Below are positions 1-10,581 of a stretch of DNA of 64,000 nucleotides, piece by piece; positions within the stretch are counted from its first letter, which is position 1; each line of letters opens with the position of its first letter. Both the position numbers and the translations under genes were made by a program. The notes beneath the pieces were generated by a model that was given only the letters and a program-made list of their open reading frames with translations, had not been told where the DNA came from and ran no database searches. The stretch is taken from positions 868,001-932,000 of the forward strand of contig NZ_CP059165.1 in the NCBI RefSeq assembly GCF_013466425.1, read 5' to 3'. The DNA is from Mycobacterium vicinigordonae (GTDB taxonomy: Bacteria; Actinomycetota; Actinomycetes; Mycobacteriales; Mycobacteriaceae).

Positions 1-392
1 CCGTGTGGATCGCCGAGAACCTGCTGGTCGGCTACCTGCCACTGGATGCGCAGGATCGGTTGCTGCGCGACCTCACCGGCGCGAGCGCCGCCGGCAGCCA
101 GTTCGCCGCTGAACACCTGACCTGGACACAGTTGCAGCTACAAGAGGGACATGCCTTCATCGACCAGTGGCGCCGGCAAGGCTTGGATGTCGACCTGGCC
201 AAACTTACCTACACAGCCGAATTCCCTTCTGTTCCAGATGATCTAGCCGGTCGACGCTGGCAAGTGTCGGACCGCGACATCGTTGAGTTGCTGGCGGCGC
301 TGGGGTTGGCGGGACGCCTGCGGATGCGCCCACGCGATGTCGCGGCCAGCCCGCGTTACGTCACCGGAATGTTGCCCGGCGACACGCGTTAG
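1..392 (+). CDS. SAM-dependent methyltransferase, LCM/PPM1 family, 3' end only
   Basis: The gene enters from outside the window, so only about 130 C-terminal residues are visible. The piece opens with W-I-A-E-N-L-L-V-G-Y-L-P followed by D-A-Q-D-R-L-L, the signature after the last strand of the mycobacterial leucine carboxyl methyltransferase-like family. The complete family member at 48570 carries the matching [17 protein letters not shown] segment. The SAM-binding half is upstream of the window and the substrate is unknown. It ends 11 bases before the GNAT gene on the same strand, so it may belong to the same transcript. Confidence 0.8.
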   Translation, partial: VWIAENLLVGYLPLDAQDRLLRDLTGASAAGSQFAAEHLTWTQLQLQEGHAFIDQWRRQGLDVDLAKLTYTAEFPSVPDDLAGRRWQVSDRDIVELLAALGLAGRLRMRPRDVAASPRYVTGMLPGDTR

Positions 393-403
393 ACAGTTAC
401 GTG

Positions 404-913
404 ATGTCTTCACCGTCTTCGCCCGCGCCCGACTCCGGGGGCCTGCAGTTCGTGTCCGTGACGCTTGACGATCCACGGGCGCAGCCGCTGCTCGAGGCGC
501 TGGCCGACGAATACGCGGACCGCTACGGCGGTGACCGCCGGCTCTATCGGGAATGGATCGTCGGCGGCCCGGATGGCCAGTTCGCGGCCCCGCACGGCGG
601 GATGCTGATCGGCGTGCTGGATGGGGATCCGGTGACCGGCGGTGCGTTCTGCCGATACGACACGCAGACCGCCGAACTCAAACGGGTCTGGACGCACCGC
701 GACCACCGCCGCCGGGGATACGCGAGGGCGCTGCTGGCGACGCTCGAGTCTGAGATTGCGATCTGCGGTTACAAAAGGGTGTACCTCATCACCGGTGACC
801 GCCAACCTGAGGCCGTGGAACTGTACTCCTCCACCGGCTACATCCGGTTGGCTGAACCGCTGCCCGCCCGCGGCCCGGTGTTTCCGATCGCGTTCCTGAA
901 AGCGCTGGCATGA
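404..913 (+). CDS. GNAT family N-acetyltransferase
   Basis: About 169 residues with a complete GNAT fold. The acetyl-CoA-binding motif A is visible as R-R-R-G-Y-A-R-A-L-L around residues 103-112, and the C-terminal motif B as E-A-V-E-L-Y-S-S-T-G-Y. A GTG at 401 directly before the ATG is an alternative start. The stop overlaps the ATG of the next gene as ATGA, so it is translationally coupled to three flavin monooxygenases. In Bacillus, GNAT enzymes coupled to NtaA/MsnO8-type monooxygenases N-acetylate S-modified cysteines before oxidative C-S cleavage; a similar role here is inference. The substrate cannot be read from sequence. Confidence 0.85.
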   Translation: MSSPSSPAPDSGGLQFVSVTLDDPRAQPLLEALADEYADRYGGDRRLYREWIVGGPDGQFAAPHGGMLIGVLDGDPVTGGAFCRYDTQTAELKRVWTHRDHRRRGYARALLATLESEIAICGYKRVYLITGDRQPEAVELYSSTGYIRLAEPLPARGPVFPIAFLKALA

Positions 914-1953
914 CGTTTCACTTAGGCGTCGCACTGGACGGTTATGGCTGGCACACGCAGGCCTGGGAGTTGTGCGACGAGTTGCCCTCGGTGCTCAGCG
1001 GACGCTATTGGACCGACCTGGCGGCCACCGCCGAGCAGGGGCTGCTGGACTTTCTCACCATCGACGACACGCTGATGCCGCAGCCTGGGCGACGGGAGCG
1101 GATCGACCCGAAGCGGCTGGCCGGACGCGGCGACGCGGTGCTCCTCGCTGCCCGAATCGCGCCGGCCACCCGTCACATCGGGCTGATCCCGGTGGCCACG
1201 GTCACCCACACCGAACCGTTTCACATCTCCAAATCGATTGCCACCCTTGACTTTGTGTCACACGGGCGGGCGGGATGGCAGCCGCGGGTCAGCGTCACCA
1301 GTCACGAGGCGGCGCTTTTTGGTCGCCGCACCATCGATCCCGCCGAGTTGTTCGACGAAGCCCGTGACTACGTCGAGGTGGTGCGCAGGCTCTGGCACAG
1401 CTGGGAGGACGACGCGGTGATCCGCGACGTCTCCGCTGGGCGCTACCTCGACGTCGACAAGGTGCATTACATCGACTTCACCGGAAAGTTCTTCTCGGTC
1501 AAGGGGCCATCGATCACGCCACGCCCGCCGCAGGGTCAGCCGATTGTCGCCGTGCTGGCCCACGCCTTGCCGGTGTACGAATTCGCCTCCGAAACCGCCG
1601 ATCTCGTGTTCGTCACGCCGACGGACGCCTCGATAGGCGAGATCCTGAACCAAGTGCGGGGCGTCTCGGAAAGCCTGAAGATCTTCGCCGACATTGTGGT
1701 TACGTTCCACGGGCAGGACGACTTTCGCTCCGACACGTGGGTGTGGTCGGGTAATGCTGCGGAGTTGGTCGACCTGCTGCTGGGCTGGCAACGCCTGGGA
1801 ATCGCGGGAGCGCGGCTGCGTCCCGCTGTACACGCCATTGACCTCCCGGTGATAGTCGACGAGGTGGTGCCGCTGCTGCAGCGCGCCGGGGATTTCCGCG
1901 ACAGCTACCGGGATGGCGAGACGTTGCGGGAAAGGCTCGGTATCACAGCATGA
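910..1953 (+). CDS. LLM-class flavin-dependent oxidoreductase, NtaA-like
   Basis: 347 residues with the luciferase-like TIM-barrel pattern. The NtaA/SnaA/DmoA subfamily signature [13 protein letters not shown] lies near residue 110-122. It is shorter than usual for this subfamily (about 430-450 residues) and shorter than the relative at 3062, with less sequence between the GRAGW motif and the C-terminus. It starts by ATGA overlap with the GNAT gene and ends by ATGA overlap with the next LLM gene. Such enzymes normally take reduced FMN from a separate reductase; none is encoded nearby. F420 use is a less likely alternative given the NtaA signature. Confidence 0.85.
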   Translation: MTFHLGVALDGYGWHTQAWELCDELPSVLSGRYWTDLAATAEQGLLDFLTIDDTLMPQPGRRERIDPKRLAGRGDAVLLAARIAPATRHIGLIPVATVTHTEPFHISKSIATLDFVSHGRAGWQPRVSVTSHEAALFGRRTIDPAELFDEARDYVEVVRRLWHSWEDDAVIRDVSAGRYLDVDKVHYIDFTGKFFSVKGPSITPRPPQGQPIVAVLAHALPVYEFASETADLVFVTPTDASIGEILNQVRGVSESLKIFADIVVTFHGQDDFRSDTWVWSGNAAELVDLLLGWQRLGIAGARLRPAVHAIDLPVIVDEVVPLLQRAGDFRDSYRDGETLRERLGITA

Positions 1954-3065
1954 TTCCGCTGTCGATCCTGGATCTCGCACCGGTCAGCGCCGGCAGCGAC
2001 CCGGCCACCGCGCTGCGCAACACCATCGAGCTGGCCCAGCACGCCGAACGCTGGGGCTATCGCCGGTACTGGGTCGCCGAACATCACTTCGTCGCGGTCG
2101 CCAGCGCGGCGCCGGCGGTGCTGATCGGACAGATTGCGGCCAGTACCAAGCGGATTCAGGTGGGTGCCGCGGCGGTCCAGTTGGGGTACACGACGGCCGT
2201 CGCGGTGGTCGAGAGCTTCGGCATGCTGGATGCGTTCTACCCCGGCCGGATCGATCTGGGGATAGGCCGGTCCGGGCAGCGGCGTTCCGAGCAGTCTAAA
2301 CCGAAGCCGCCCCGCGAGCCCAGGCCACCACGGCAGTGGCACGAAGTCGACGGGGTGGTCGTCCCGACACCGTTCGATGTGCGGGGACTGCTCGACCTCG
2401 AGCGGCTGCAGGCCACCATGAAGATCCTGCAGCAGCCGGAAGCGGTATCGCCGGACTTCGCCGAGCAGGTCGGCGACATCATCGCATTGCTCGAAGGTAA
2501 CTACCGGGTAGGCGAATTCGACGTGCATGCGGTACCCGGCGAAGGATCCGGCATGCGGCCATGGATCTTCGGCAGCACCCGGGGACAGAGCGCGCGGGTA
2601 GCCGGTGCGCTGGGCTTGCCGTTTGTGGCGAGCTACCACATCACACCGGCCACCGCCCTGGAAGCAATCGAGGCCTACCGCGACACGTTCCAGCCGTCGG
2701 CGGCCCTGGCCGAGCCCTACGTGGTGGTCTCGGCCGACATTGTGGTAGCCGAGGACACCGCTACCGCCCAGCACCTGGCCGCCGGCTATGGCCAATGGGT
2801 GTACTCGATCCGCACCGGTGTCGGAGCGATGCCCTACCCGGCCCCCGACGACTTCCCGCCGCTGGCCGAGGAGCAGTACGAGCTGGTAAAGGACCGTCTG
2901 GCAACACAATTCGTCGGCAACCCGGACGAGGTCGCCGACCGGCTCACCGCGCTGGCGCGCGTTTCGGGGGCCGACGAACTTGTGGTCACCTCGGTCACCC
3001 ACCGCCACCAGGACCGGCTGCGCTCACATGAACTCATTGCCCGCCGGTGGGGGCTGAATTTATGA
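1950..3065 (+). CDS. LLM-class flavin-dependent oxidoreductase, MsnO8-like
   Basis: 371 residues, luciferase-like monooxygenase fold. The segment W-V-A-E-H-H-F near residue 48 and the [12 protein letters not shown] motif near residue 100 fit the MsnO8-like group, which includes Bacillus YtmO/CmoO. It lies between two NtaA-type enzymes and is joined to both by ATGA overlaps, so the three are made together. In the Bacillus alkylcysteine pathway a YtmO-like and a YtnJ-like monooxygenase likewise share one operon with a GNAT. Substrate is inferred from context only. The ligand could alternatively be another sulfur or nitrogen compound. Confidence 0.85.
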   Translation: MIPLSILDLAPVSAGSDPATALRNTIELAQHAERWGYRRYWVAEHHFVAVASAAPAVLIGQIAASTKRIQVGAAAVQLGYTTAVAVVESFGMLDAFYPGRIDLGIGRSGQRRSEQSKPKPPREPRPPRQWHEVDGVVVPTPFDVRGLLDLERLQATMKILQQPEAVSPDFAEQVGDIIALLEGNYRVGEFDVHAVPGEGSGMRPWIFGSTRGQSARVAGALGLPFVASYHITPATALEAIEAYRDTFQPSAALAEPYVVVSADIVVAEDTATAQHLAAGYGQWVYSIRTGVGAMPYPAPDDFPPLAEEQYELVKDRLATQFVGNPDEVADRLTALARVSGADELVVTSVTHRHQDRLRSHELIARRWGLNL

Positions 3066-4378
3066 GCCGCAAACCAATTCACCTGGCCGCGCATTTTCCC
3101 GGCGTCAACAACACCACCGTGTGGACCGACCCGACGTCCGGCAGCCAGATCGAGTTCGAGTCCTTCGTGCACCTGGCGCAGACCGCCGAGCGTGGCTTAT
3201 TCGACTTCTTCTTCCTGGCCGAGGGACTCCGGCTGCGCGAGCACCGCGGACGCATCTACGACCTGGACGTGGTGGGCCGCCCGGACACCTTCACCGTGCT
3301 GGCCGCGCTGGCCGCCGTCACCGACCGGATCGGACTGACCGGCACCATCAACACCACCTTCAACGAACCCTTCGAGGTTGCAAGGCAATTCGCCACCCTG
3401 GACCACCTGTCCGAGGGCCGGGCCGGGTGGAACATCGTCACCTCTTCGGATGCCTTCACCGGGGCAAACTTTCGTCGCGGCGGTTTCCTGGCCCACGCCG
3501 ATCGGTACGCTCGGGCCGAAGAATTCGTCGAGGTGGCGCGCAGGTTCTGGGACAGCTGGGCCCCGGACGCCGTGGTGCGCGAGAATGGCGTCTATGTCGA
3601 CCCCGCCGGAATCGGCAGGGTCGAGTACACCGGTACTCATTTCAAGGTTGACGGTTTCGCGACACTGCCGGCCGGCCCGCAGGGTCATCCGGTGCTTTTG
3701 CAAGCCGGCGATTCCGACGAAGGCCGCAACTTCGGTGCCCGGCATGCCGACGCATTGTTCACCCTGCACGGCTCGCTGGAAGACGGGCAGCGGTATTACG
3801 CCGACGTGAAGGCGCGGGCCCGGCGGTTGGGCCGAGACCCCAACCAGCTCAAGGTTTTTCCGGCGGCGACGTTCGTCCTCGGAGACACCGCCGACGAGGC
3901 TCGCGACAAGGCGCGCCACGTTCGGCGTCAGCAGGTGAGCGGTCCCACCGCAATCGCCATGCTGGAGCAGATTTGGGGCCGCGAACTCTCCGATTACGAC
4001 CCGGATGGTCCGTTGCCGGACTTCGATCCGGTCGTCGACAGCGACATCACCCAGGGCCGGGTCCGGCATGGCGACCCCGTCGCGGTGGCGCGACGCTTCC
4101 GGGAACGTGCCGAAGCGCAGAATTTGTCTATCCGGGAAGTGGTCATCGCGATGACCAGCCGGGAGCAATTCGTCGGCACCGCAACGCATGTCGCCGACGA
4201 GATTGACCGCTATGTGCAGGCCGACGCGTGCGACGGGTTTATCCTGGTGCCGCACCTCACCCCGCATGGACTTGACGAGTTCGTCGACAAGGTGGTGCCG
4301 CTGTTGCAGGAGCGTGGCGTCTACCGCACCGAGTACCCCGGGCGCATGCTGAGGGAGAATCTGGGTCTGGCCGGTTAG
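3062..4378 (+). CDS. NtaA/SnaA/DmoA family FMN-dependent monooxygenase
   Basis: 438 residues, full length for the nitrilotriacetate monooxygenase component A family, beginning [14 protein letters not shown]. The signature T-L-D-H-L-S-E-G-R-A-G-W-N is intact near residue 120. The ATG at 3062 was chosen because it overlaps the previous stop as ATGA, like the other junctions; a GTG at 3047 is possible. Family members oxidise amines or thioethers with reduced FMN supplied by a partner reductase, and some cleave C-S or C-N bonds. It is the last gene of the coupled run and its stop overlaps the convergent MBL gene by 4 bases. Confidence 0.9.
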   Translation: MSRKPIHLAAHFPGVNNTTVWTDPTSGSQIEFESFVHLAQTAERGLFDFFFLAEGLRLREHRGRIYDLDVVGRPDTFTVLAALAAVTDRIGLTGTINTTFNEPFEVARQFATLDHLSEGRAGWNIVTSSDAFTGANFRRGGFLAHADRYARAEEFVEVARRFWDSWAPDAVVRENGVYVDPAGIGRVEYTGTHFKVDGFATLPAGPQGHPVLLQAGDSDEGRNFGARHADALFTLHGSLEDGQRYYADVKARARRLGRDPNQLKVFPAATFVLGDTADEARDKARHVRRQQVSGPTAIAMLEQIWGRELSDYDPDGPLPDFDPVVDSDITQGRVRHGDPVAVARRFRERAEAQNLSIREVVIAMTSREQFVGTATHVADEIDRYVQADACDGFILVPHLTPHGLDEFVDKVVPLLQERGVYRTEYPGRMLRENLGLAG

Positions 4379-5127
4379 ATCGCCCCCGCTTTGCGCAGCG
4401 CGGTGTCGGTGGCCTCGCGGATCGGGCCGCGCCACAACGGTCCGTGGCCGGGTGCCAGGATCTCGGATTCCACCTGCGCCAGCACCGACAGGGTCCGGAT
4501 GCACTCTTGCTGGCTGTAGCTGAAGATCGCGGGCAGCAGCTGCGGCCCGTCGCGGACGATCAACGGATGTCCGGTGATCAGGGCGTCTCCGCTGACGAGC
4601 ACGCCATCGACGAGGTACGAGCAGTGGCCGTTGGTATGACCGGGGCTGAACACCGGCTTCGGGCGGCCGGGCAGCCCCGCGGCGACGTCGTCGGTCAGCG
4701 GTTGCGCGGTCGGGATGCCGGTGCGGTTCAGGCCGCCGCTGCGCACCACGTGCAGGGTCCACAGCGCCCAGCGCGGACGCCACAGCCGCAGCGCCAATGC
4801 GGGGATCGAGACTTGCTCGAGGTAGTCACGTTTGACGTGGCCGACCTCGTCGGCGTGGCTGTACACGGGTGTGCCGTACTCGGCGGCGAACCAGATTGCG
4901 GTGCCCAGGTGGTCGATATGGGCATGGGTGAGCAGGATGGCGCGCACGTCGCCGGGGCCGTAACCCAGCTTGCTTAGTGAGGTCAGCACCTCATCGCGGT
5001 CACCGGGATAGCCGGCGTCGATCAACATCACGCCGGTGTCGTCGTGCACGAGCGTCCAGTTGACCGCGGGGCCTTGCGCGAGATGAACCTTGTCGGTGAT
5101 TTGCACCAGCTCGGTCTGCTCAGTCAT
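4375..5127 (-). CDS. MBL-fold metallo-hydrolase (Rv0406c-like)
   Basis: 250 residues from the ATG at 5127. The metal-binding motif T-H-A-H-I-D-H-L-G is present around residues 70-78, with later His ligands in the S-P-G-H-T-N-G-H and G-H-P segments, so the di-zinc site looks complete. The family hydrolyses esters, thioesters or lactones, and the exact substrate is unknown. The gene is divergent from fgd1 with only 29 bases between start codons, the same arrangement as Rv0406c/fgd1 in M. tuberculosis. Upstream in-frame starts would run into fgd1, which is why the shorter start was chosen. Confidence 0.85.
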   Translation of the reverse strand: MTEQTELVQITDKVHLAQGPAVNWTLVHDDTGVMLIDAGYPGDRDEVLTSLSKLGYGPGDVRAILLTHAHIDHLGTAIWFAAEYGTPVYSHADEVGHVKRDYLEQVSIPALALRLWRPRWALWTLHVVRSGGLNRTGIPTAQPLTDDVAAGLPGRPKPVFSPGHTNGHCSYLVDGVLVSGDALITGHPLIVRDGPQLLPAIFSYSQQECIRTLSVLAQVESEILAPGHGPLWRGPIREATDTALRKAGAI

Positions 5128-5156
5128 GAGCAATAGCGTAGGAGTAGAAAAGACAC

Positions 5157-6167
5157 GTGGCTGAACTGAAACTCGGATACAAGGCGTCCGCCGAACAATT
5201 CGCACCTCGTGAACTCGTCGAACTCGCAGTCCTCGCCGAAGCGCACGGTATGAACAGCGCTACCGTCAGCGACCACTTTCAGCCATGGCGGCACGAGGGC
5301 GGCCACGCCCCGTTCTCGCTGGCCTGGATGACCGCGGTGGGCGAGCGCACCAAGCGGCTGCAGTTGGGCACCTCGGTGCTCACCCCCACGTTCCGGTACA
5401 ACCCGGCCGTCATCGCGCAGGCTTTCGCCACTATGGGCTGTCTGTACCCCGGCCGCGTATTCCTGGGAGTTGGCACCGGAGAGGCGCTCAACGAGATCGC
5501 CACCGGTTACCAGGGCTCTTGGCCGGAGTTCAAGGAGCGGTTTGCCCGGCTACGCGAGTCGGTGCGGCTGATGCGTGAGCTCTGGCGTGGCGACCGCGTC
5601 GACTTCGACGGCGAGTACTACCGGCTCAAGGGTGCCTCGATTTACGACGTACCAGAGGGCGGTGTGCCGATCTACATCGCCGCCGGCGGTCCCGCGGTGG
5701 CCAAGTACGCCGGTCGCGCCGGCGACGGCTTCATCTGCACCTCGGGCAAGGGCGAGGAGCTTTACACCGACAAGCTGATGCCGGCCGTGCGGGAGGGCGC
5801 CGCTGCCAATGACCGCAATATCGACGACATCGACAAGATGATCGAGATCAAGATCTCCTACGACACCGACCCTGATCTGGCACTAGAGAACACCCGATTC
5901 TGGGCGCCGCTGTCGCTGAGTGCCGAACAGAAGCACAGCATCGACGACCCGATCGAGATGGAGAAAGCCGCCGACGCGCTGCCTATCGAGCAGATCGCCA
6001 AGCGCTGGATCGTGGCCTCCGACCCCGACGAAGCCGTCGAAAAAGTGGGCCAGTACGTGCAGTGGGGCCTAAACCACCTGGTGTTCCATGCACCCGGACA
6101 CGACCAGCGACGGTTCCTGGAACTGTTCGAGAGGGACCTCGAGCCCAGGTTGCGCAAACTTGGTTGA
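5157..6167 (+). CDS. fgd1: F420-dependent glucose-6-phosphate dehydrogenase
   Basis: 336 residues, the exact length of the M. tuberculosis enzyme. It oxidises glucose-6-phosphate to 6-phosphogluconolactone and reduces cofactor F420, supplying F420H2 for deazaflavin reductases, including those that activate nitroimidazole prodrugs. Catalytic residues known from the M. tuberculosis structure are in register: Asp39, His40, Trp44 and Glu109. The start is GTG, with AGGAG about 12 bases upstream. The stop overlaps the likely TTG start of pta. The nearby LLM monooxygenases share the fold but are separate genes on the other side of the MBL hydrolase. Confidence 0.97.
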   Translation: MAELKLGYKASAEQFAPRELVELAVLAEAHGMNSATVSDHFQPWRHEGGHAPFSLAWMTAVGERTKRLQLGTSVLTPTFRYNPAVIAQAFATMGCLYPGRVFLGVGTGEALNEIATGYQGSWPEFKERFARLRESVRLMRELWRGDRVDFDGEYYRLKGASIYDVPEGGVPIYIAAGGPAVAKYAGRAGDGFICTSGKGEELYTDKLMPAVREGAAANDRNIDDIDKMIEIKISYDTDPDLALENTRFWAPLSLSAEQKHSIDDPIEMEKAADALPIEQIAKRWIVASDPDEAVEKVGQYVQWGLNHLVFHAPGHDQRRFLELFERDLEPRLRKLG

Positions 6168-8253
6168 CGCCGGGTTGCTCGCGAAAGCGATCTACATCGC
6201 CGCTCCCGAGGCCGAGACCGGCAAGTCGACGATCGCGCTGGGCTTGCTGCACCGGCTGGCGGCAACGGTCGCCAAAGTCGGTGTATTCCGGCCGATTACG
6301 CGTCTGGGGGAGACGCACGACTACATTCTGGAGCTGCTGCTTCACCATGCCACCGCGGGCCTGCCCTACGAGCAGTGCGTCGGTGTGACCTATCAGCAGG
6401 TGCACGACGACGTCGAAGCCGCGATCGCTAGCATTGCCGACGCCTACCACGCGATGGCCGAGCAATGCGACGCGGTGGTGATCGTCGGCAGTGACTTCAC
6501 CGATATCGGCGGGGCAACGAGCCCGGCCGGGTTCGCGACGAACGCCCGGATCGCGGTCAACCTGGGTGCGCCGGTATTGCTGATGGTGCGTGGCTGGAAC
6601 CGCACCCCACAGGAGGTCGCCGACGTCGTGGAGGCATGCCTGGCCGAGCTTTCGGCGGTGCGTGCGCACGCCGCAGCCGTGGTGGTCAATCGTTGTGAGC
6701 CCGATGAGCTGGACGCAGTGCGCGACGCGCTGCGGAAGTTCACCCCGCGCGGCTACGTGCTGCCCGAGGCGCCGCTGCTGGCCGCGCCCACGGTCGCCGA
6801 ACTCAAAGACGCAGTAGGGGGGACTCCGGTCAGCGGGGACATTTCGCTGCGCGACCGTGAGGTGATGGGCGTCATGGTCGCCGGGATGACGGCCGATCAC
6901 GTGTTGGAGCGGCTCCGCGACGGCATGGCGGTGATCACCCCCGGCGACCGCTCGGATGTGGTGCTGGCGGTGGCGAGTGCACATGCGGCCGAAGGGTTTC
7001 CGTCGCTGTCATGCCTCATCCTCAACGGCGGCCTGGAGTTGCATCCGTCGATCGCGGCGCTGGTCGCGGGTCTGCACCTGCGGCTGCCCATCATCGCCAC
7101 CACCCTGGGCACCTACGACACCGCTAGCGCGGCGGCATCCTCCCGCGGCCGGGTCACCGCGAGGTCCCAGCGCAAGATTGACACCGCCCTGCAGCTGATG
7201 GACCGCAACGTCGACATCGACGATCTGCTGGCGCAGCTTGCCATCCCGATACCGACGGTCACCACGCCGCAGATGTTCACGCGCCAGCTACAGCAGCAGG
7301 CGCGGCGCAACCGCAAACGCATCGTGCTGCCCGAAGGCGACGACGACCGCATCCTGCGTTCCGCCGGCCGGCTGCTGCAACGCTCGGTCGCCGAACTGAC
7401 CATCCTCGGCGAGGAGTCTCAAGTTCGTTCCCGCGCAGCCGAACTCGGCGTCAGCCTGGAGGGCTCCGCAGTGATCGACCCGCGCTGCAGCGAGCTGCAC
7501 GAGCAGTTCGCCGGCAAGTACGCTGAACTGCGCGCGGCCAAGGGCGTCACCCTCGAGCACGCGCGCGAAATCATGAATGATGCAACATATTTCGGAACTA
7601 TGATGGTGTACACCGGAATGGTCGACGGAATGGTGTCCGGTGCGGTGCACACCACAGCGCACACCGTGCGCCCGGCGCTAGAGATCATCCGCACGGTGCC
7701 CGACGTGTCCACCGTGTCGAGCATCTTCTTGATGTGCCTGCCCGACAAGGTGTTGGCCTATGGCGACTGCGCGATCGTGCCCAACCCGACGCCCGAGCAG
7801 CTCGCCGACATCGCGATCAGCTCGGCGCGCACCGCGGCGCAGTTCGGCATCGACCCCCGGGTGGCCATGCTGTCCTACTCCACCGGCGACTCCGGCTCCG
7901 GGGCGGATGTTGACAAGGTCAGGACAGCAACGGAATTGGTGCGGTCCCGGGAGCCGGAGCTGGCTGTCGAAGGACCGATTCAATACGACGCCGCGGTAGA
8001 CCCATCGGTGGCCGCAACCAAGATGCGCGACTCGCCGGTCGCCGGGCGTGCAACCGTGCTGATCTTCCCCGACCTCAACACCGGCAACAACACCTACAAG
8101 GCGGTCCAGCGCTCGGCGGGCGCCATCGCGATCGGCCCGGTGCTACAGGGGTTGCGTAAGCCGGTCAACGACCTGTCCCGGGGCGCGACGGTCGAGGACA
8201 TCGTCAATACCGTTGCCATCACCGCAATTCAGGCACAGGGTGGCCATGACTGA
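6160..8253 (+). CDS. pta: phosphate acetyltransferase, long two-domain form
   Basis: About 697 residues, near the 690 of M. tuberculosis Pta. It interconverts acetyl-CoA and acetyl phosphate. The N-terminal part is a BioD/CobQ-like P-loop domain ([10 protein letters not shown]), followed by a DRTGG-type middle domain and a C-terminal PTA_PTB catalytic domain from about residue 375, with [10 protein letters not shown] near residue 570. The start is uncertain: TTG at 6160 has a CCAGG Shine-Dalgarno about 10 bases upstream and overlaps the fgd1 stop; TTG at 6175 is the alternative. The end overlaps ackA by 8 bases. Confidence 0.93.
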   Translation: MVDAGLLAKAIYIAAPEAETGKSTIALGLLHRLAATVAKVGVFRPITRLGETHDYILELLLHHATAGLPYEQCVGVTYQQVHDDVEAAIASIADAYHAMAEQCDAVVIVGSDFTDIGGATSPAGFATNARIAVNLGAPVLLMVRGWNRTPQEVADVVEACLAELSAVRAHAAAVVVNRCEPDELDAVRDALRKFTPRGYVLPEAPLLAAPTVAELKDAVGGTPVSGDISLRDREVMGVMVAGMTADHVLERLRDGMAVITPGDRSDVVLAVASAHAAEGFPSLSCLILNGGLELHPSIAALVAGLHLRLPIIATTLGTYDTASAAASSRGRVTARSQRKIDTALQLMDRNVDIDDLLAQLAIPIPTVTTPQMFTRQLQQQARRNRKRIVLPEGDDDRILRSAGRLLQRSVAELTILGEESQVRSRAAELGVSLEGSAVIDPRCSELHEQFAGKYAELRAAKGVTLEHAREIMNDATYFGTMMVYTGMVDGMVSGAVHTTAHTVRPALEIIRTVPDVSTVSSIFLMCLPDKVLAYGDCAIVPNPTPEQLADIAISSARTAAQFGIDPRVAMLSYSTGDSGSGADVDKVRTATELVRSREPELAVEGPIQYDAAVDPSVAATKMRDSPVAGRATVLIFPDLNTGNNTYKAVQRSAGAIAIGPVLQGLRKPVNDLSRGATVEDIVNTVAITAIQAQGGHD

Positions 8254-9394
8254 ACGTCTGGTGCTGGTGATCAACTCCGGTTCGTCATCGCTGAAGTTTC
8301 AACTCGTCGACCCCGACTCCGGGGTGTCGCGGGCCAGCGGTGTGGTGGAGCAGATCGGCGAAGCTTCGTCGCCGGTGGCCGATCACGACGCGGCGCTGCG
8401 GCGGGCCTTCGAGCTGCTGGCCGACGACGGTATGGACCTGGCCGATTGTGGGCTGGTGGCGGTCGGTCACCGGGTGGTTCACGGCGGGAATCGTTTCTAC
8501 CGTCCGACGAGGCTGGACGACGACGTGATCGAGCAGCTTACCCAGCTGTCACCGTTAGCGCCGCTGCACAATCCGCCCGCGCTGCAAGGCATCGAGGTGG
8601 CGCGCAAGCTGCTGCCAGATATTCCGCACATCGCCGTGTTCGACACGGCGTTCTTTCACCACCTGCCCGCGGCCGCCGCGACCTATGCAATCGAACGCGA
8701 GCTGGCCGAGGCCTGGCAGATTCGCCGGTACGGCTTCCACGGCACATCGCACGAATACGTCAGCGGACAGGCCGCGCTGTTTCTCGGCCGAACGTTGGCC
8801 AGCGTGAATCAGATTGTGCTGCATCTGGGTAACGGTGCGTCGGCCTCAGCGGTGGCGGGCGGGCGGCCAGTGGAGACGTCGATGGGCCTGACTCCGCTGG
8901 AAGGCCTGGTAATGGGCACCCGCAGTGGCGATATCGACCCGGGCGTGTTCAGCTACCTGTGGCGCACCGCGAAGATGGGCGTCGACGACATCGAGTCGAT
9001 GCTGAACCGGCGGTCCGGGGTGCAGGGGCTGGCCGGCGAGCGCGACTTCCGCCGGCTCCGGACCATGATCGAATCCGGCGATGCGGCAGCGAAATTGGCC
9101 TATGACGTGTTCATTCATCGGCTACGTAAATACATCGGCGCCTACCTGGCCGTGCTGGGTCACACCGACGTACTGAGTTTTACCGCCGGAATCGGTGAGC
9201 ACGATTCGGCGGTGCGCCGCGACGCGTTGGCCGGGATGGAAGAATTGGGCATCGAATTGGACTTGGAGCGCAACAGCGCCGGATCCGGTTCGCGGCGGAT
9301 CTCTTCGGACGGTTCGCGGATCACGGTGCTGGTGATCCCGACCAACGAGGAACTCGCGATCGCCCGCGACTGCCTGAGCGTTCTAGGCCGTTAG
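8246..9394 (+). CDS. ackA: acetate kinase
   Basis: 382 residues. It converts acetyl phosphate and ADP to acetate and ATP, completing the Pta-AckA pathway. Visible family motifs are N-S-G-S-S-S-L-K-F at residues 10-18, the Y-G-F-H-G-T-S-H motif near residue 165, H-L-G-N-G-A-S, and F-T-A-G-I-G-E-H near the C-terminus. The ATG at 8246 lies inside the pta 3' end (ATGACTGA), so the two genes are translationally coupled. The 3' end overlaps the convergent DUF1501 gene by 12 bases, an unusually tight junction that suggests the following gene pair was inserted here. Confidence 0.96.
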   Translation: MTERLVLVINSGSSSLKFQLVDPDSGVSRASGVVEQIGEASSPVADHDAALRRAFELLADDGMDLADCGLVAVGHRVVHGGNRFYRPTRLDDDVIEQLTQLSPLAPLHNPPALQGIEVARKLLPDIPHIAVFDTAFFHHLPAAAATYAIERELAEAWQIRRYGFHGTSHEYVSGQAALFLGRTLASVNQIVLHLGNGASASAVAGGRPVETSMGLTPLEGLVMGTRSGDIDPGVFSYLWRTAKMGVDDIESMLNRRSGVQGLAGERDFRRLRTMIESGDAAAKLAYDVFIHRLRKYIGAYLAVLGHTDVLSFTAGIGEHDSAVRRDALAGMEELGIELDLERNSAGSGSRRISSDGSRITVLVIPTNEELAIARDCLSVLGR

Positions 9395-10576
9395 GAAGCC
9401 CAACGCCTTCCGGCCGGGCCCCACCGAGGGTGTGGGATCGGTCCCGACTGTGCGCGCCAGCACTTCGTAGTAGACGTCGCGAAAGTCGGTCGTGTACTTC
9501 AGGTCTCCGTTGTCGAGGTTGGTGAGGCTGGGCTCGTCGCCGTAAAATCCACCTTTAACGGGAGTGCCCGCGATGAACATCGGGCCCGCCGTGCCGTGAT
9601 CGGTGCCTTGGGAGGCGTTGGCCCGGACCCGGCGCCCAAACTCGGAGTAGGCCATTAGCACCACGTTGGCGCCCGCGACCCGCTGCAGAAACTGAGTGAC
9701 GGCCTGGTCGAAGGTTCCCAGCAACCGCTGCTGGGTCTCGCGTTCTCCGGCGTGAGTGTCGAACCCGCCGAGTTGCACGATGTACGCGCGGGTGGGAACC
9801 CGGGCTTCGACCGCCGCGGCTACCATGTTCAGTTGTCTTGCCAGCGAATTGTGTTCCTCGGTCGGCGGTTTGACCGCCTTGAAGGTGTCGTCGGTGGTGC
9901 GCGCGGCGCGGTAGGCTTTGGCCACGGCCGCCATGGCTGGTGTGTCGCCGGGGTCGTCGCGACCCAGTGCCGCCATGATCGAGGCGAACTCGTCGGCTTC
10001 GCGTGCGCCACCGGGATTCGTGGAAAGCGCTGCTGCCGTGTACTTCTGGCCCACCGCGAGTGGTGGTAGCACCGGCCCGATGTTTACCGCCCGTAGCGGG
10101 TCGTCGCCGGTTGCGTCGAGCCAGCGGCCGATCCAACCGGTCGAAACCGGTTCGGCCGGTGACGCGGTCTGCCAGATATCCATGGAGCGGAAGTGGCTGT
10201 GGTCGGGCTTGGGATAGCCGACACCGCGCACGATCGCAAGCTTTTTCTGGTTCCACAGCTGGGCCAGACCCTTCATCGCCGGGTTGAGCCCCAACTGCTG
10301 GTCGAGATGCAGCACATCGCCGGGAGCATAGGCGAGCTCCGGCCGGGCAGCATGATATGCGTTGTCCGCGTAGGGAATCAGGGTGTTGATGCCGTCGTTG
10401 CCGCCGTAGAGCGAGACGATAACCAGAACGCCCGCATTGGCGGGCAGTGGTCGATCCTGCGCTGCCCGCAACAGGTCTTGCCAACTGGCCGCCGCCGCGC
10501 CGGACAGCAGACCGGCGGCGCTGATCCCGGCACTGGCGATCAGGAATCTGCGGCGATTCAACTCGGGCATAGGCAT
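9383..10576 (-). CDS. DUF1501 family protein with Tat signal
   Basis: 397 residues. The N-terminus has a twin-arginine motif (N-R-R-R-F-L-I-A) followed by a hydrophobic A/G-rich stretch, so export by the Tat pathway is predicted. The body has DUF1501 (sulfatase-like alkaline phosphatase fold) features: S-L-Y-G-G-N-D-G near residue 53, H-S-H-F-R-S near residue 126, G-G-F-D-T-H near residue 272 and a late D-H-G-T-A-G. It lies 5 bases after the DUF1800 gene in one operon. DUF1501/DUF1800 pairs are common in bacteria but poorly characterised. I recall no counterpart between ackA and pknG in M. tuberculosis. Confidence 0.88.
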   Translation of the reverse strand: MPMPELNRRRFLIASAGISAAGLLSGAAAASWQDLLRAAQDRPLPANAGVLVIVSLYGGNDGINTLIPYADNAYHAARPELAYAPGDVLHLDQQLGLNPAMKGLAQLWNQKKLAIVRGVGYPKPDHSHFRSMDIWQTASPAEPVSTGWIGRWLDATGDDPLRAVNIGPVLPPLAVGQKYTAAALSTNPGGAREADEFASIMAALGRDDPGDTPAMAAVAKAYRAARTTDDTFKAVKPPTEEHNSLARQLNMVAAAVEARVPTRAYIVQLGGFDTHAGERETQQRLLGTFDQAVTQFLQRVAGANVVLMAYSEFGRRVRANASQGTDHGTAGPMFIAGTPVKGGFYGDEPSLTNLDNGDLKYTTDFRDVYYEVLARTVGTDPTPSVGPGRKALGFLTA

Positions 10577-10581
10577 TCTCG

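Noticed and set aside
910..4378. Calling the LLM enzymes F420-dependent because fgd1 is near
   Set aside because: Two carry the NtaA/SnaA signature of FMN enzymes, and the MBL gene separates them from fgd1 on the opposite strand.
3197..4783. Long minus-strand frame of 528 codons opposite the NtaA-like gene
   Set aside because: Shadow of the real plus-strand gene in high-GC DNA; its composition is Arg/Gly/His-rich without any domain, and it would overlap the MBL gene.
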